From Cytophagaceae bacterium (GTDB lineage Bacteria; Bacteroidota; Bacteroidia; Flavobacteriales; Flavobacteriaceae), in contig PAUP01000035.1 of NCBI GenBank assembly GCA_002712765.1, positions 1 through 34,021 on the forward strand: a stretch of 34,021 nt of DNA, written 5' to 3'. The position numbers and the translations under genes are program-made. Shown here in pieces: positions 16,587 to 23,882 of this stretch (within the stretch, counting starts at the first letter, position 1; every line of letters starts with the position of its first letter). The notes beneath the pieces are model-generated. The model did no database searches, was not told the origin of the DNA, and worked only from the letters and a program-made list of their open reading frames with translations.

Positions 16587-17402
16587 ATGACACAACTACA
16601 AAATCTGATAGAAGATGCCTGGGAAGACCGTTCCCAATTGACCAATAGAGTCACTATTAACGCCATACGTGAGGTGGTGGATATGCTAGATCGGGGCACC
16701 CTACGCGTGGCCGAACCTACTGCCGATGGATGGCAAGTGAATGAGTGGGTCAAAAAAGCAGTGGTGCTTTACTTTCCCATTCAGCAAATGAAAACACTAG
16801 AAGCTGGTATTTTTGAATACCACGACAAGATACCGCTTAAAACCGATTACGAAAATCGCGGTATTAGAGTAGTACCCAACGCCGTAGCACGTCATGGTGC
16901 CTTTATCTCTAGCGGGGTTATTTTAATGCCTAGTTATGTGAATATTGGCGCCTATGTAGACGAAGGCACCATGGTAGACACTTGGGCTACTGTAGGAAGT
17001 TGTGCCCAAATAGGTAAAAATGTACACTTGAGTGGTGGTGTAGGCATTGGTGGGGTCTTAGAACCCCTGCAAGCTGCGCCTGTCATTATAGAAGACAATG
17101 CTTTTATAGGTAGTCGTTGTATCGTAGTAGAAGGCGTGCGCGTAGAGCGTGAGGCTGTTTTAGGTGCTAATGTGGTATTGACAGCATCGACCAAAATAAT
17201 TGATGTCACTGGCGACGAGCCTAAAGAAATGAAAGGCATAGTACCGGCCAGATCTGTAGTTATTCCTGGAAGCTACACCAAGACTTTTGCCGCTGGAGAC
17301 TACAACGTGCCTTGTGCACTTATCATTGGAACACGTAAGGAAAGTACAGACAAAAAGACCTCCTTAAACGATGCCTTGCGCACATACGACGTGGCAGTTT
17401 AA
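16587..17402 (+). CDS. dapD: 2,3,4,5-tetrahydropyridine-2,6-dicarboxylate N-succinyltransferase
   Basis: DapD transfers succinyl from succinyl-CoA to tetrahydrodipicolinate in the succinylase branch of lysine/diaminopimelate synthesis, which feeds peptidoglycan. The 271-residue protein has the family length. The N-terminal helical domain (about 1-100) contains GWQVNEWVKKAVVLYF. A left-handed beta-helix of hexapeptide repeats follows (about 105-225), with GAYVDEGTMVDTWATVGSCAQIGKNVHLSGGVGIGGVLEP, a strong DapD signature. The C-terminal segment includes FAAGDYNVPCALIIG. It stands 16 bases ahead of the GT9 gene, so the two may share a transcript. Confidence 0.97.
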   Translation: MTQLQNLIEDAWEDRSQLTNRVTINAIREVVDMLDRGTLRVAEPTADGWQVNEWVKKAVVLYFPIQQMKTLEAGIFEYHDKIPLKTDYENRGIRVVPNAVARHGAFISSGVILMPSYVNIGAYVDEGTMVDTWATVGSCAQIGKNVHLSGGVGIGGVLEPLQAAPVIIEDNAFIGSRCIVVEGVRVEREAVLGANVVLTASTKIIDVTGDEPKEMKGIVPARSVVIPGSYTKTFAAGDYNVPCALIIGTRKESTDKKTSLNDALRTYDVAV

Positions 17403-17418
17403 CTAAAAGCTTGAGCCT

Positions 17419-18483
17419 TTGAAATTTCTGGTCATTCAACAAAAAATGATAGGTGATGTGCTCACCTCTTCCATCTTGTGTGAAGCGCTAAAAATGCGAT
17501 TCCCAGAAAGTGAGGTGCATTACCTGATCAATAGTCACACGGCGGCCGTGGTAGCTCATCATCCCTTTATTGATCAATTGATATACTATACCCCAGCCAT
17601 TGAAAAAAGCAGTCGTTTACAAAAACAATTGCGACAAGAGCTTTACGATCATACCTATGACGTTGTAATTGATGTTTATTCAAAATTGGGCAGTGCTCGT
17701 ATGGCAAGAGCTACCAAGGCAAAGATGATTATAGGGTATAAAAAGTGGTATACTCATACGGCCTATACCCACAGCTATACTTATAATGAGGTGGCCCAAA
17801 CCGAAGCGGGTTTGGCCATAGAAAACAGAATGAAATTACTTCAAGCGATCGATAGTAATTTTCCTGCAGCCATCAAGCCCAAGATTTATTTGACCGCTGC
17901 AGAGATCGCTTTCGCGAAAGCGCAATTAGACCAACACCAACTGCTACAGAAGGGGTCTCTATTTATGATTGGGGTTTTGGGAAGTAGTCCGGACAAAACC
18001 TATCCACTAGAGCAACTCGCGCACATTCTAGATGCACTGGTCGCTGAGACTTCAGGACAACTCCTATTTAATTACATCCCAAGCCAACTAGAGCAGGTTG
18101 AGGCGTTGTACCACTATTGCAAGGCCGAGACAAAAAAGCATATTCACCTTGAGATTTATGGCAAGAGTTTAAGAGAGTTTATGGCCCTTACCTACCATTG
18201 TAAGGCTCTTATCGGTAATGAAGGTGGTGCTGTAAATATGGCCAAAGCCCTTGAAGTACCTACCTTTGCTATCTTTTCGCCTTGGATAAAAAAGCAAGCC
18301 TGGGCCTTATATGAAAACGATAAAAATGTAGCCGTACACCTAGCCGATCTCTATCCAGAATACTATGATAGGCCCAATTATAAAAAGCTTAAGAAAAAGG
18401 TAAGCTCCTATTACGACCAATTGAAATCGTCTTATGTCATTGCTCGTTTACAAGAGTTTCTAAGGGTCATTGAGCAAATTTAG
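17419..18483 (+). CDS. Glycosyltransferase family 9 (heptosyltransferase-like)
   Basis: A 354-residue GT-B fold protein that probably adds a sugar to LPS core or other surface glycan on the cytoplasmic face. The N-terminus KFLVIQQKMIGDVLTSSILCEALKMRFPESEVHYL is the typical GT9 acceptor domain. The C-terminal nucleotide-sugar domain contains FMIGVLGSSPDKTYP, YGKSLREFMALTYHCKALIGNEGGAVNMAKAL and PTFAIFSPW. The start codon is TTG at 17419. An in-frame stop lies just upstream, and the first ATG (codon 10) would delete the first beta-strand. The 3' end overlaps the convergent epimerase gene by 17 bases. A CTTTCGCGAAAG palindrome at 17907 encodes IAFAKAQ. Confidence 0.9.
   Translation: MKFLVIQQKMIGDVLTSSILCEALKMRFPESEVHYLINSHTAAVVAHHPFIDQLIYYTPAIEKSSRLQKQLRQELYDHTYDVVIDVYSKLGSARMARATKAKMIIGYKKWYTHTAYTHSYTYNEVAQTEAGLAIENRMKLLQAIDSNFPAAIKPKIYLTAAEIAFAKAQLDQHQLLQKGSLFMIGVLGSSPDKTYPLEQLAHILDALVAETSGQLLFNYIPSQLEQVEALYHYCKAETKKHIHLEIYGKSLREFMALTYHCKALIGNEGGAVNMAKALEVPTFAIFSPWIKKQAWALYENDKNVAVHLADLYPEYYDRPNYKKLKKKVSSYYDQLKSSYVIARLQEFLRVIEQI
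17907..17922. repeat. Palindrome CGCTTTCGCGAAAGCG in GT9 gene
   Basis: A perfect 16-bp copy of the dispersed palindrome, read as AFAKA. Confidence 0.9.
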
Positions 18484-19411
18484 ACCAATACCAAGCCACT
18501 TGTGCCTTTAATCCATCTTCAAAACTTGTCGAAGGAGTATACCCCAAAATAGCTTTAGCCTTTGCTATAGTGGCAGCTGTTTTTAATTGATCTCCAGGGC
18601 GTTGGGGCACGCGTTTGAGCCTTGCTTTTTTGCCAGTGATTTTTTCGATTAAGGCCATGCCTTCGGCAGTGGTATTGACACGGGTACTTCCCAAATTGAT
18701 GATTTCACCATCACAACGCGCCACGTTATTTAAAATAGCTGCCAGTCCGGCTACAATATCCCCCACATAGGTAAAGCTTCTTTGGTGTTTTTCGCTTCCC
18801 TCATATAGTGGAAACTCTTTTTGTTGGTAGATCGATTTGATGAGCTTAGTATATAATTTTTCAGGACGCTCTCGTGGGCCATACACCGAAAATAGTCGGA
18901 CAGAACAAGCCGATATTTTTGCGGTGCGTTGTGCTGCAAGCACCAATTGCTCTGCCGCCAGCTTAGTCACACCATAATCTGAAACAGGTTGTGGGGCTTC
19001 ATCTTCGGTGGATACTGCGTGTATGCCGTAAATCGAAGAGGTGGCTATGTTGACAAAATGTTGGGTGTGCGCATTGGTCGTTATCGCCCATTGCAATAGG
19101 TTTTGTGTGGCCACAATATTGTTGCGCTCATACTCGGTAAAGGGGGTAGTGGCAGATATGCCTGGTTGGGCCGCAAAATGGTAGATCACATCAATATCTG
19201 ATGGCAATACCTGATCGAGGTCATTGACCAAATCGGCCTCGATAAGCACAACTCCCTTTGCCTCGATATCTCGGGCGTTTAAGCGTTTGAGCTCAGGATC
19301 GTAATAAGGTGAGAAATTATCTACCCCTATCACCTGATGTCCCATAGCGGCAAGACCCTCGCACATATGAGACCCGATAAATCCGGCTGCACCGGTTACG
19401 AGAATCTTCAT
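18467..19411 (-). CDS. NAD-dependent epimerase/dehydratase, UDP-glucuronate 4-epimerase-like
   Basis: A 314-residue extended short-chain dehydrogenase/reductase acting on nucleotide sugars in the cytoplasm. The NAD site is GAAGFIGSHM (about 7-16), followed by GVDNFSPYYDPELKR, which resembles UDP-glucuronate epimerases. The catalytic Ser/Tyr/Lys set is in IATSSIYG (about 122-129) and SDYGVTK (about 143-149). RLFSVYGPRERPE and HQRSFTYVGDIVAGL complete the sugar-binding site. Its ATG overlaps the upstream GT2 stop by 4 bases (ATGA), indicating a two-gene operon. The 3' end overlaps the convergent GT9 gene by 17 bases. The exact sugar cannot be fixed from sequence. Confidence 0.9.
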   Translation of the reverse strand: MKILVTGAAGFIGSHMCEGLAAMGHQVIGVDNFSPYYDPELKRLNARDIEAKGVVLIEADLVNDLDQVLPSDIDVIYHFAAQPGISATTPFTEYERNNIVATQNLLQWAITTNAHTQHFVNIATSSIYGIHAVSTEDEAPQPVSDYGVTKLAAEQLVLAAQRTAKISACSVRLFSVYGPRERPEKLYTKLIKSIYQQKEFPLYEGSEKHQRSFTYVGDIVAGLAAILNNVARCDGEIINLGSTRVNTTAEGMALIEKITGKKARLKRVPQRPGDQLKTAATIAKAKAILGYTPSTSFEDGLKAQVAWYWSKFAQ

Positions 19412-20244
19412 TCTAAATCATCTCCTTTTTTAATCCCATAATAGGTGTATGCATACCTCTTTTTACGTGTATTGCGACGTATAGCCGCGTTTTTGGTCAA
19501 GGTTTCCTCAGTTTTATAACCTCTGGGATGGTCCAAGTGCAAACAAAGAGCGCTGTAGCGTATTTGTTTTGACTTTAATCCCATATTGATCAAGCGCTCT
19601 CCAAGCTCACGATCTTGACCTCCATATTGCATCCGCTCATCAAAACCGTTTACCGATAAAATGTCTTTTTTCCAACCACTAGCATTATGCCCGTTCCAGC
19701 TGGCATTGGTGGGTGTGATATTGTTAAGTAAATCTGCGGTTAAACCTTTGGCGGTAAGCTTTGTATTTTTGAACGATGTTTTTAATCCTCGCTCTTTTAA
19801 CCAATCTATATCAAAACAGTGTTCCTTTTCTATATCTTCTCTAGAGATTTGTTGTGATATATCTAAGGGGAGTTTAAAATAGCCCCCAGACAAAAAATGA
19901 TCCTTTTCGCGATATTTCAAATGTTGCTCCAAAAAATCTGATTTGGCAATACAGTCTCCATCACTCATCAAGATATAATCAGAATTACAAGCCAAAATCG
20001 CTTTGTTTAAAATGCGTGATTTCTGAAAACCATCATCTTCCTGCCAAACGTGAATCATTGGTATCTTAGTACGCTCATGAAAAGCCTCTATACATCGTTT
20101 GGTCTCTTCGCCCGATCCATCATCGGCAATGACAATTTCAAAATCACTGACGGTTTGAAACTCATAGCTCCACAAGGTCTTCTTGAGCCACTCTACCGAA
20201 TTGTAGGTACTGATTATTATAGAAATATTGGGTGTTGTCTTCAT
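19408..20244 (-). CDS. Glycosyltransferase family 2 with C-terminal galactosyltransferase-type segment
   Basis: A 278-residue GT-A enzyme without membrane segments. The N-terminal nucleotide-binding part has ISIIISTYNSVEWLKKTLWS and IVIADDGSGEETK. The DxD-type metal motif is SDGDCIAKSDFL (about 94-105). The C-terminal part contains GFDERMQYGGQDRELGERL, the pattern seen in the chondroitin-synthase/Glyco_transf_7C region. The donor and acceptor are unknown. It lies first in an operon with the epimerase (ATGA overlap), so it probably uses a sugar made by that enzyme; this is inferred. Confidence 0.9.
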   Translation of the reverse strand: MKTTPNISIIISTYNSVEWLKKTLWSYEFQTVSDFEIVIADDGSGEETKRCIEAFHERTKIPMIHVWQEDDGFQKSRILNKAILACNSDYILMSDGDCIAKSDFLEQHLKYREKDHFLSGGYFKLPLDISQQISREDIEKEHCFDIDWLKERGLKTSFKNTKLTAKGLTADLLNNITPTNASWNGHNASGWKKDILSVNGFDERMQYGGQDRELGERLINMGLKSKQIRYSALCLHLDHPRGYKTEETLTKNAAIRRNTRKKRYAYTYYGIKKGDDLE

Positions 20245-20257
20245 AACTTTAATAATC

Positions 20258-20265
20258 CAAAATTA
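20258..20265 (-). promoter_or_regulatory. -7 promoter box of the GT2-epimerase operon
   Basis: TAATTTTG on the minus strand is an exact TAnnTTTG match 13 bases before the GT2 ATG. The -33 is unclear. Confidence 0.5.
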
Positions 20266-20289
20266 CGGTTTTAATTATAAAAAAGTTGT

Positions 20290-20297
20290 TAGTTTTG
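20290..20297 (+). promoter_or_regulatory. -7 promoter box of the WaaE-like GT2 gene
   Basis: TAGTTTTG is an exact TAnnTTTG match 16 bases before the ATG at 20314, back to back with the divergent box at 20258-20265. The -33 is unclear. Confidence 0.5.
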
Positions 20298-20313
20298 CGC
20301 TGTACCACATTTT

Positions 20314-21072
20314 ATGGAGAAACTAACAGCCATCGTCCCTACAGGGAACGAAGAACATAACATTCGAGAAGTCCTTGAATCTGTCTCTTTTGCAGATGAA
20401 ATCATGGTGGTTGATTCGTTAAGTACAGATAACACCCTTGACATTGCTAAAGAATACGCCCACACCATATTAAGCAGAAAGTATCACTATTCGGCTTCTC
20501 AAAAAAACTGGGCTATTCCGCAAGCCAAGCATCAATGGATTTTACTGGTCGATGCCGATGAGCGTGTCACTCCAGAGTTAAAGGAAGAAATTATCCAAAT
20601 TTTAAAAAATCCACCTACAGACGGTACGGTAGCCTATTGGATATATCGTATGAACCATTTTATGGGCAAACGCATCAAGTTTTCGGGATGGCAAAATGAT
20701 AAAGTGATACGGCTGTTTAAAAAGGAGCACTGTGTCTATGAAGATAAAATGGTGCATGCCGAAATTATCGCCGATGGAAAAGTAGGTTTTTTAAAAAATA
20801 AGTTCTTACACAACACCTATATCACACTCAACCACCACATCGAAAAACTCAATCGATATGCCGCCTGGCAGGCACGAGATTATGACAAACGCACTTTTAA
20901 GTTGACGCCTTTTCATTTTGTCATTAAACCTTTTTGGGGGTTTTTTAAACACTATGTGATTCAAATGGGATTTAGAGATGGTGTCCCTGGCTTGGTGATT
21001 AGCTATTTGCACGGATATGCCGTACTGATGCGATATGCCAAACTTTGGTTGTATCGTCGCGGGCTCAAATAG
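20314..21072 (+). CDS. Glycosyltransferase family 2, WaaE/KdtX-like
   Basis: A 252-residue GT-A enzyme likely to act on LPS core or a related surface glycan. LTAIVPTGNEEHNIREVLESVSFADEIMVVDSLSTDNT (about 4-41) is typical of the WaaE/KdtX group. The metal-binding motif is LLVDADERVTPEL (about 76-88). Further on are FSGWQNDKVIRLFKK and YEDKMVHAEI, and then a C-terminal segment with amphipathic helices (about 205-245) that probably touches the membrane. It is divergent from the GT2-epimerase operon and shares a 69-base promoter region with it. Confidence 0.9.
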   Translation: MEKLTAIVPTGNEEHNIREVLESVSFADEIMVVDSLSTDNTLDIAKEYAHTILSRKYHYSASQKNWAIPQAKHQWILLVDADERVTPELKEEIIQILKNPPTDGTVAYWIYRMNHFMGKRIKFSGWQNDKVIRLFKKEHCVYEDKMVHAEIIADGKVGFLKNKFLHNTYITLNHHIEKLNRYAAWQARDYDKRTFKLTPFHFVIKPFWGFFKHYVIQMGFRDGVPGLVISYLHGYAVLMRYAKLWLYRRGLK

Positions 21073-21156
21073 CACCTAATTGTAGGCCAACAGACCATTT
21101 GAAATTTGCTATCTTTAACTAAGTAGTTGCACCATTATCTAATCGATTTAAGACCT

Positions 21157-22242
21157 ATGTCAAATAAATACATATTGTTGCTGTGTTGCCTTTCAATTTC
21201 CTTAGCATTGTCTGCTCAGGATTTGAGTTTTGAAGCCTACAATCCCACCTCGACTTTAGTGGTTCCTGGCAAAAAAATCACTCGTGCCAAATATCCTTTT
21301 ATCGATGTACACGGGCATCAGTATCGCATGCCTACCCAAGACCTATCTCCAGTAGTAGCAGCTATGGATACTTTAAATATGGCAATTATGGTCAATCTAA
21401 GCGGTCGCTCTGCAGACCTCCTACAACAAAGTGTTCAAAACATTGCCAATAATTATCCCAACCGCTTTGTCGTTTTTGCCAATATTGATTTTAGTGATGC
21501 GGGTCGTGAGGGGTGGATCAAAAAAACAGTAGCTCAATTAAAAGAAGATGTAAAAAACGGAGCACGTGGTTTGAAAATTTATAAGAGTTTAGGACTGAGG
21601 TATAAAAAACCAAATGGTGATCGTCTGGCCGTCAATGACCCCATCTTAGATCCAATTTGGGAAACCTGTGCCGCATTGAAGATACCCGTTTTGATTCATA
21701 CCGCCGATCCCAAATCGTTCTGGGATCCCTATGATGGAAACAATGAACGCTGGCTCGAATTAAAAACACACCCAAGAAGAAAACGTGAGGCCAATGATCC
21801 TGCTCCTTGGGAGACGCTTATCTCAGAACAACATCAATTGTTTAGAAAACACCCTAATACCACCTTTATCAATGCACATATGGGTTGGTTGGCCAATGAC
21901 TTGGCTCAATTAGGTCGATTACTGGACGAGCTACCTAATATGAATGTGGGCATAGGAGCCATCATTGCCGAATTGGGACGGCAACCTCGTTTTGCCAGAG
22001 CGTTTTTTATCAAATATCAGGATCGCATATTGTTTGGAAAAGACAGCTGGAAGCCAGAAGAGTTTCCTACCTATTTTAGAGTTCTAGAAAGCGCCGATGA
22101 GTATTTTAGGTACCATAAAAAATATCATGCTTTTTGGCCCATGTACGGTCTTGACTTGCCCGACGAGGTGCTCAAAAAGGTGTACTACAAAAATGCACTT
22201 CGTATCGTGCCTGGTTTAGATCATTCTGCCTTTGCCAAGTAA
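21157..22242 (+). CDS. Secreted amidohydrolase-family protein
   Basis: A protein of about 361 residues with a Sec signal peptide (MSNKYILLLCCLSISLALSAQ, cleavage probably after SAQ), so it works in the periplasm or envelope. A TIM-barrel amidohydrolase (Amidohydro_2 type) follows: first-strand DVHGHQ (about 50-55, HxH metal pair), GARGLKIYKSLG, IHTADPKSFWDPYDG (third His), NAHMGWL (fourth His) and LFGKDSW carrying the last Asp. The final Asp is usually in F-G-T/S-D; here the residue before it is Lys. The substrate is unknown. The start at 21157 is set by the signal peptide. Its stop codon directly abuts the convergent DinB gene. Confidence 0.88.
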   Translation: MSNKYILLLCCLSISLALSAQDLSFEAYNPTSTLVVPGKKITRAKYPFIDVHGHQYRMPTQDLSPVVAAMDTLNMAIMVNLSGRSADLLQQSVQNIANNYPNRFVVFANIDFSDAGREGWIKKTVAQLKEDVKNGARGLKIYKSLGLRYKKPNGDRLAVNDPILDPIWETCAALKIPVLIHTADPKSFWDPYDGNNERWLELKTHPRRKREANDPAPWETLISEQHQLFRKHPNTTFINAHMGWLANDLAQLGRLLDELPNMNVGIGAIIAELGRQPRFARAFFIKYQDRILFGKDSWKPEEFPTYFRVLESADEYFRYHKKYHAFWPMYGLDLPDEVLKKVYYKNALRIVPGLDHSAFAK

Positions 22243-22779
22243 TTACCAGTTTTCTCGAATCACGGTGTTTTTAATATGCATGTAGTGATGCATACTATGC
22301 CATGCGTATTGCCCCACATTTTGACGAAGATTTATTTTTTTATCACCATCAGGATGAATAAAACTGCGTTCCCATTGCTGGGTAGACAATGACTTTAAAA
22401 GACGTACTAGTTTATAATGTACCACCTCCAAATGTCTTAATGACCACTCTACAGGCATACCTTTTAGATCAGGAAGATCGGTCCATTTTTTTTCTAAATA
22501 AGGTTTAATTACTGGCGTGTCTTCTGTTAAGGCCCACTTAAAGCGTGTGTAGCTGTGATGATGACTATCGGCGAGGTGGTGAACTACCTGACGTATGGTC
22601 CAACCTTCTGGTCTATATGGAGTATCTAACTGCGTATCGGGCATCTCGCTTACTAGATCTCGTAATTGTGCTGGCATCACTTCTAAGATGGTGATCCACT
22701 CATTCAATTTTTGATCAGAAATGTGATCTGGCATCGAATATTTCCCAATAGGGTACTGTAATTTTGTTAGGTTTTCCAT
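22243..22779 (-). CDS. DinB-superfamily protein, YfiT/bacillithiol-transferase type
   Basis: A 178-residue four-helix-bundle protein. The motifs YRPEGWTIRQVVHHLADSHH, YTRFKWALTEDTPVIKPYLE and GQYAWHSMHHYMHI are those of the YfiT group of DinB-like metalloproteins, with His ligands near 67 and in the WHSMHH stretch. Relatives are annotated as putative metal-dependent hydrolases or bacillithiol S-transferases, and the thiol co-substrate is not known for this lineage. It is cytoplasmic. It abuts the convergent amidohydrolase gene with zero intergenic bases, so the two transcripts must overlap. The PPIase terminator lies just upstream, so it has its own promoter, which I could not identify. Confidence 0.87.
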   Translation of the reverse strand: MENLTKLQYPIGKYSMPDHISDQKLNEWITILEVMPAQLRDLVSEMPDTQLDTPYRPEGWTIRQVVHHLADSHHHSYTRFKWALTEDTPVIKPYLEKKWTDLPDLKGMPVEWSLRHLEVVHYKLVRLLKSLSTQQWERSFIHPDGDKKINLRQNVGQYAWHSMHHYMHIKNTVIRENW

Positions 22780-22790
22780 GGGTTAAAAGT

Positions 22791-22823
22791 AAAAAAGTGC
22801 GCTCGCTAGAGCACACTTTTTTT
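22791..22823 (-). terminator. Intrinsic terminator after the PPIase gene
   Basis: The arms AAAGTGCGCTC and GAGCACACTTT (one C-A mismatch) with a 4-base loop are flanked by A- and T-runs. It lies 46 bases beyond the PPIase stop on the minus strand and looks bidirectional. Confidence 0.8.
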
Positions 22824-22868
22824 ATTAGTACTTATTCACATTCAATAAAGTATGTGATATGTGTTTAA

Positions 22869-23801
22869 TTATTTGACATCCATTAATTCGACATCAAAGA
22901 TTAAGGTGGCGTCTGGAGGAATTACTCCACCTGCGCCAGCACTACCGTAGGCCAAATCTGAAGGAATGACCAAACGGGCTTTATCGCCAACGCTCATTAA
23001 TTGTATGCCTTCGTCCCAACCTGGAATTACTTGACCTACCCCTAAGGTAAAGTCTATAGGCTGATTGCGCTTGTAAGAACTATCAAATACAGTTCCGTCG
23101 GTGAGTTGTCCTTTATAATGTACAGAAACTGTTTTTCCTTTTGCTGCGGGCTGTCCTTTTGCTTTGTGAACAAACTGATAACGCAAACCGCTATCGGTTT
23201 GATCAAAACCTGCTGCCACCTTTTCAATTTCGGCAGCTTGAGCGGCCTTGGTCTCGGCAATACGCTTAGCTCGTGCACCTTCAAAAGTTCTAAAGGCCTC
23301 AACAGCATTCCATTCTTGCGCCTGATCTCCTACTCGTATAATTTCTACCTTGTCCATAGTGTCACCTTGCGCTATGGCGTCTACCGTATCCTGACCTTCT
23401 ACTACTTTTCCAAAAACAGTATGCTTACCATCTAACCAATCTGTGGCAATATGCGTAATAAAAAACTGGCTCCCATTAGTACCAGGACCAGCATTGGCCA
23501 TACTCAAAACACCAGGACCGTCGTGTTTTAATTCTGGGTGAAACTCATCGTCAAACTTATATCCTGCATCACCCGTTCCTGTACCAGTTGGGCAACCTCC
23601 TTGAATCATAAAATCTGGAATAACCCTGTGAAATTTTAGACCGTCGTAATAAGGTGTGCCTTGTGGCTTTACCTCATTTTCTAAATTCCCTTCGGCTAAG
23701 GCAACAAAATTACCTACAGTTCCTGGAGTCTTTTCGTGTTCTAATTTTACTAGAATTTCGCCTTTAGGCGTTGTAAACTTTGCGTATATACCGTCTTGCA
23801 T
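22869..23801 (-). CDS. Bifunctional peptidyl-prolyl isomerase: cyclophilin-FKBP fusion
   Basis: A 310-residue protein joining two prolyl-isomerase folds. The cyclophilin domain (about 1-165) contains [19 protein letters not shown] with the catalytic Arg, then [12 protein letters not shown] and [15 protein letters not shown] helical Ala/Glu/Lys-rich linker lies at about 165-205 ([20 protein letters not shown]). The FKBP domain (about 206-310) contains [34 protein letters not shown] and [27 protein letters not shown], with ligand-pocket residues intact. There is no signal peptide, so it is cytoplasmic. Such dual-family immunophilins are known from Bacteroidetes and some protists. It has its own promoter and terminator. 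Confidence 0.94.
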   Translation of the reverse strand: MQDGIYAKFTTPKGEILVKLEHEKTPGTVGNFVALAEGNLENEVKPQGTPYYDGLKFHRVIPDFMIQGGCPTGTGTGDAGYKFDDEFHPELKHDGPGVLSMANAGPGTNGSQFFITHIATDWLDGKHTVFGKVVEGQDTVDAIAQGDTMDKVEIIRVGDQAQEWNAVEAFRTFEGARAKRIAETKAAQAAEIEKVAAGFDQTDSGLRYQFVHKAKGQPAAKGKTVSVHYKGQLTDGTVFDSSYKRNQPIDFTLGVGQVIPGWDEGIQLMSVGDKARLVIPSDLAYGSAGAGGVIPPDATLIFDVELMDVK

Positions 23802-23823
23802 GCTACTCTTTTTTAATGAGGTG

Positions 23824-23831
23824 CAAAGATA
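23824..23831 (-). promoter_or_regulatory. PPIase -7 promoter box
   Basis: TATCTTTG on the minus strand is an exact TAnnTTTG match. A TTTA 19 bases upstream (23851-23854) could serve as -33. Confidence 0.6.
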
Positions 23832-23882
23832 CGCAGGAAGTATGAGGTGATAAAATGGAAAAGGCCTAATTTAAGGCAGCAC

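Noticed and set aside
23106-23435. 109-codon plus-strand open frame opposite the PPIase gene
   Set aside because: It is the complement of a conserved enzyme; the sequence is Cys/Phe/Ser-rich as expected for a shadow frame.
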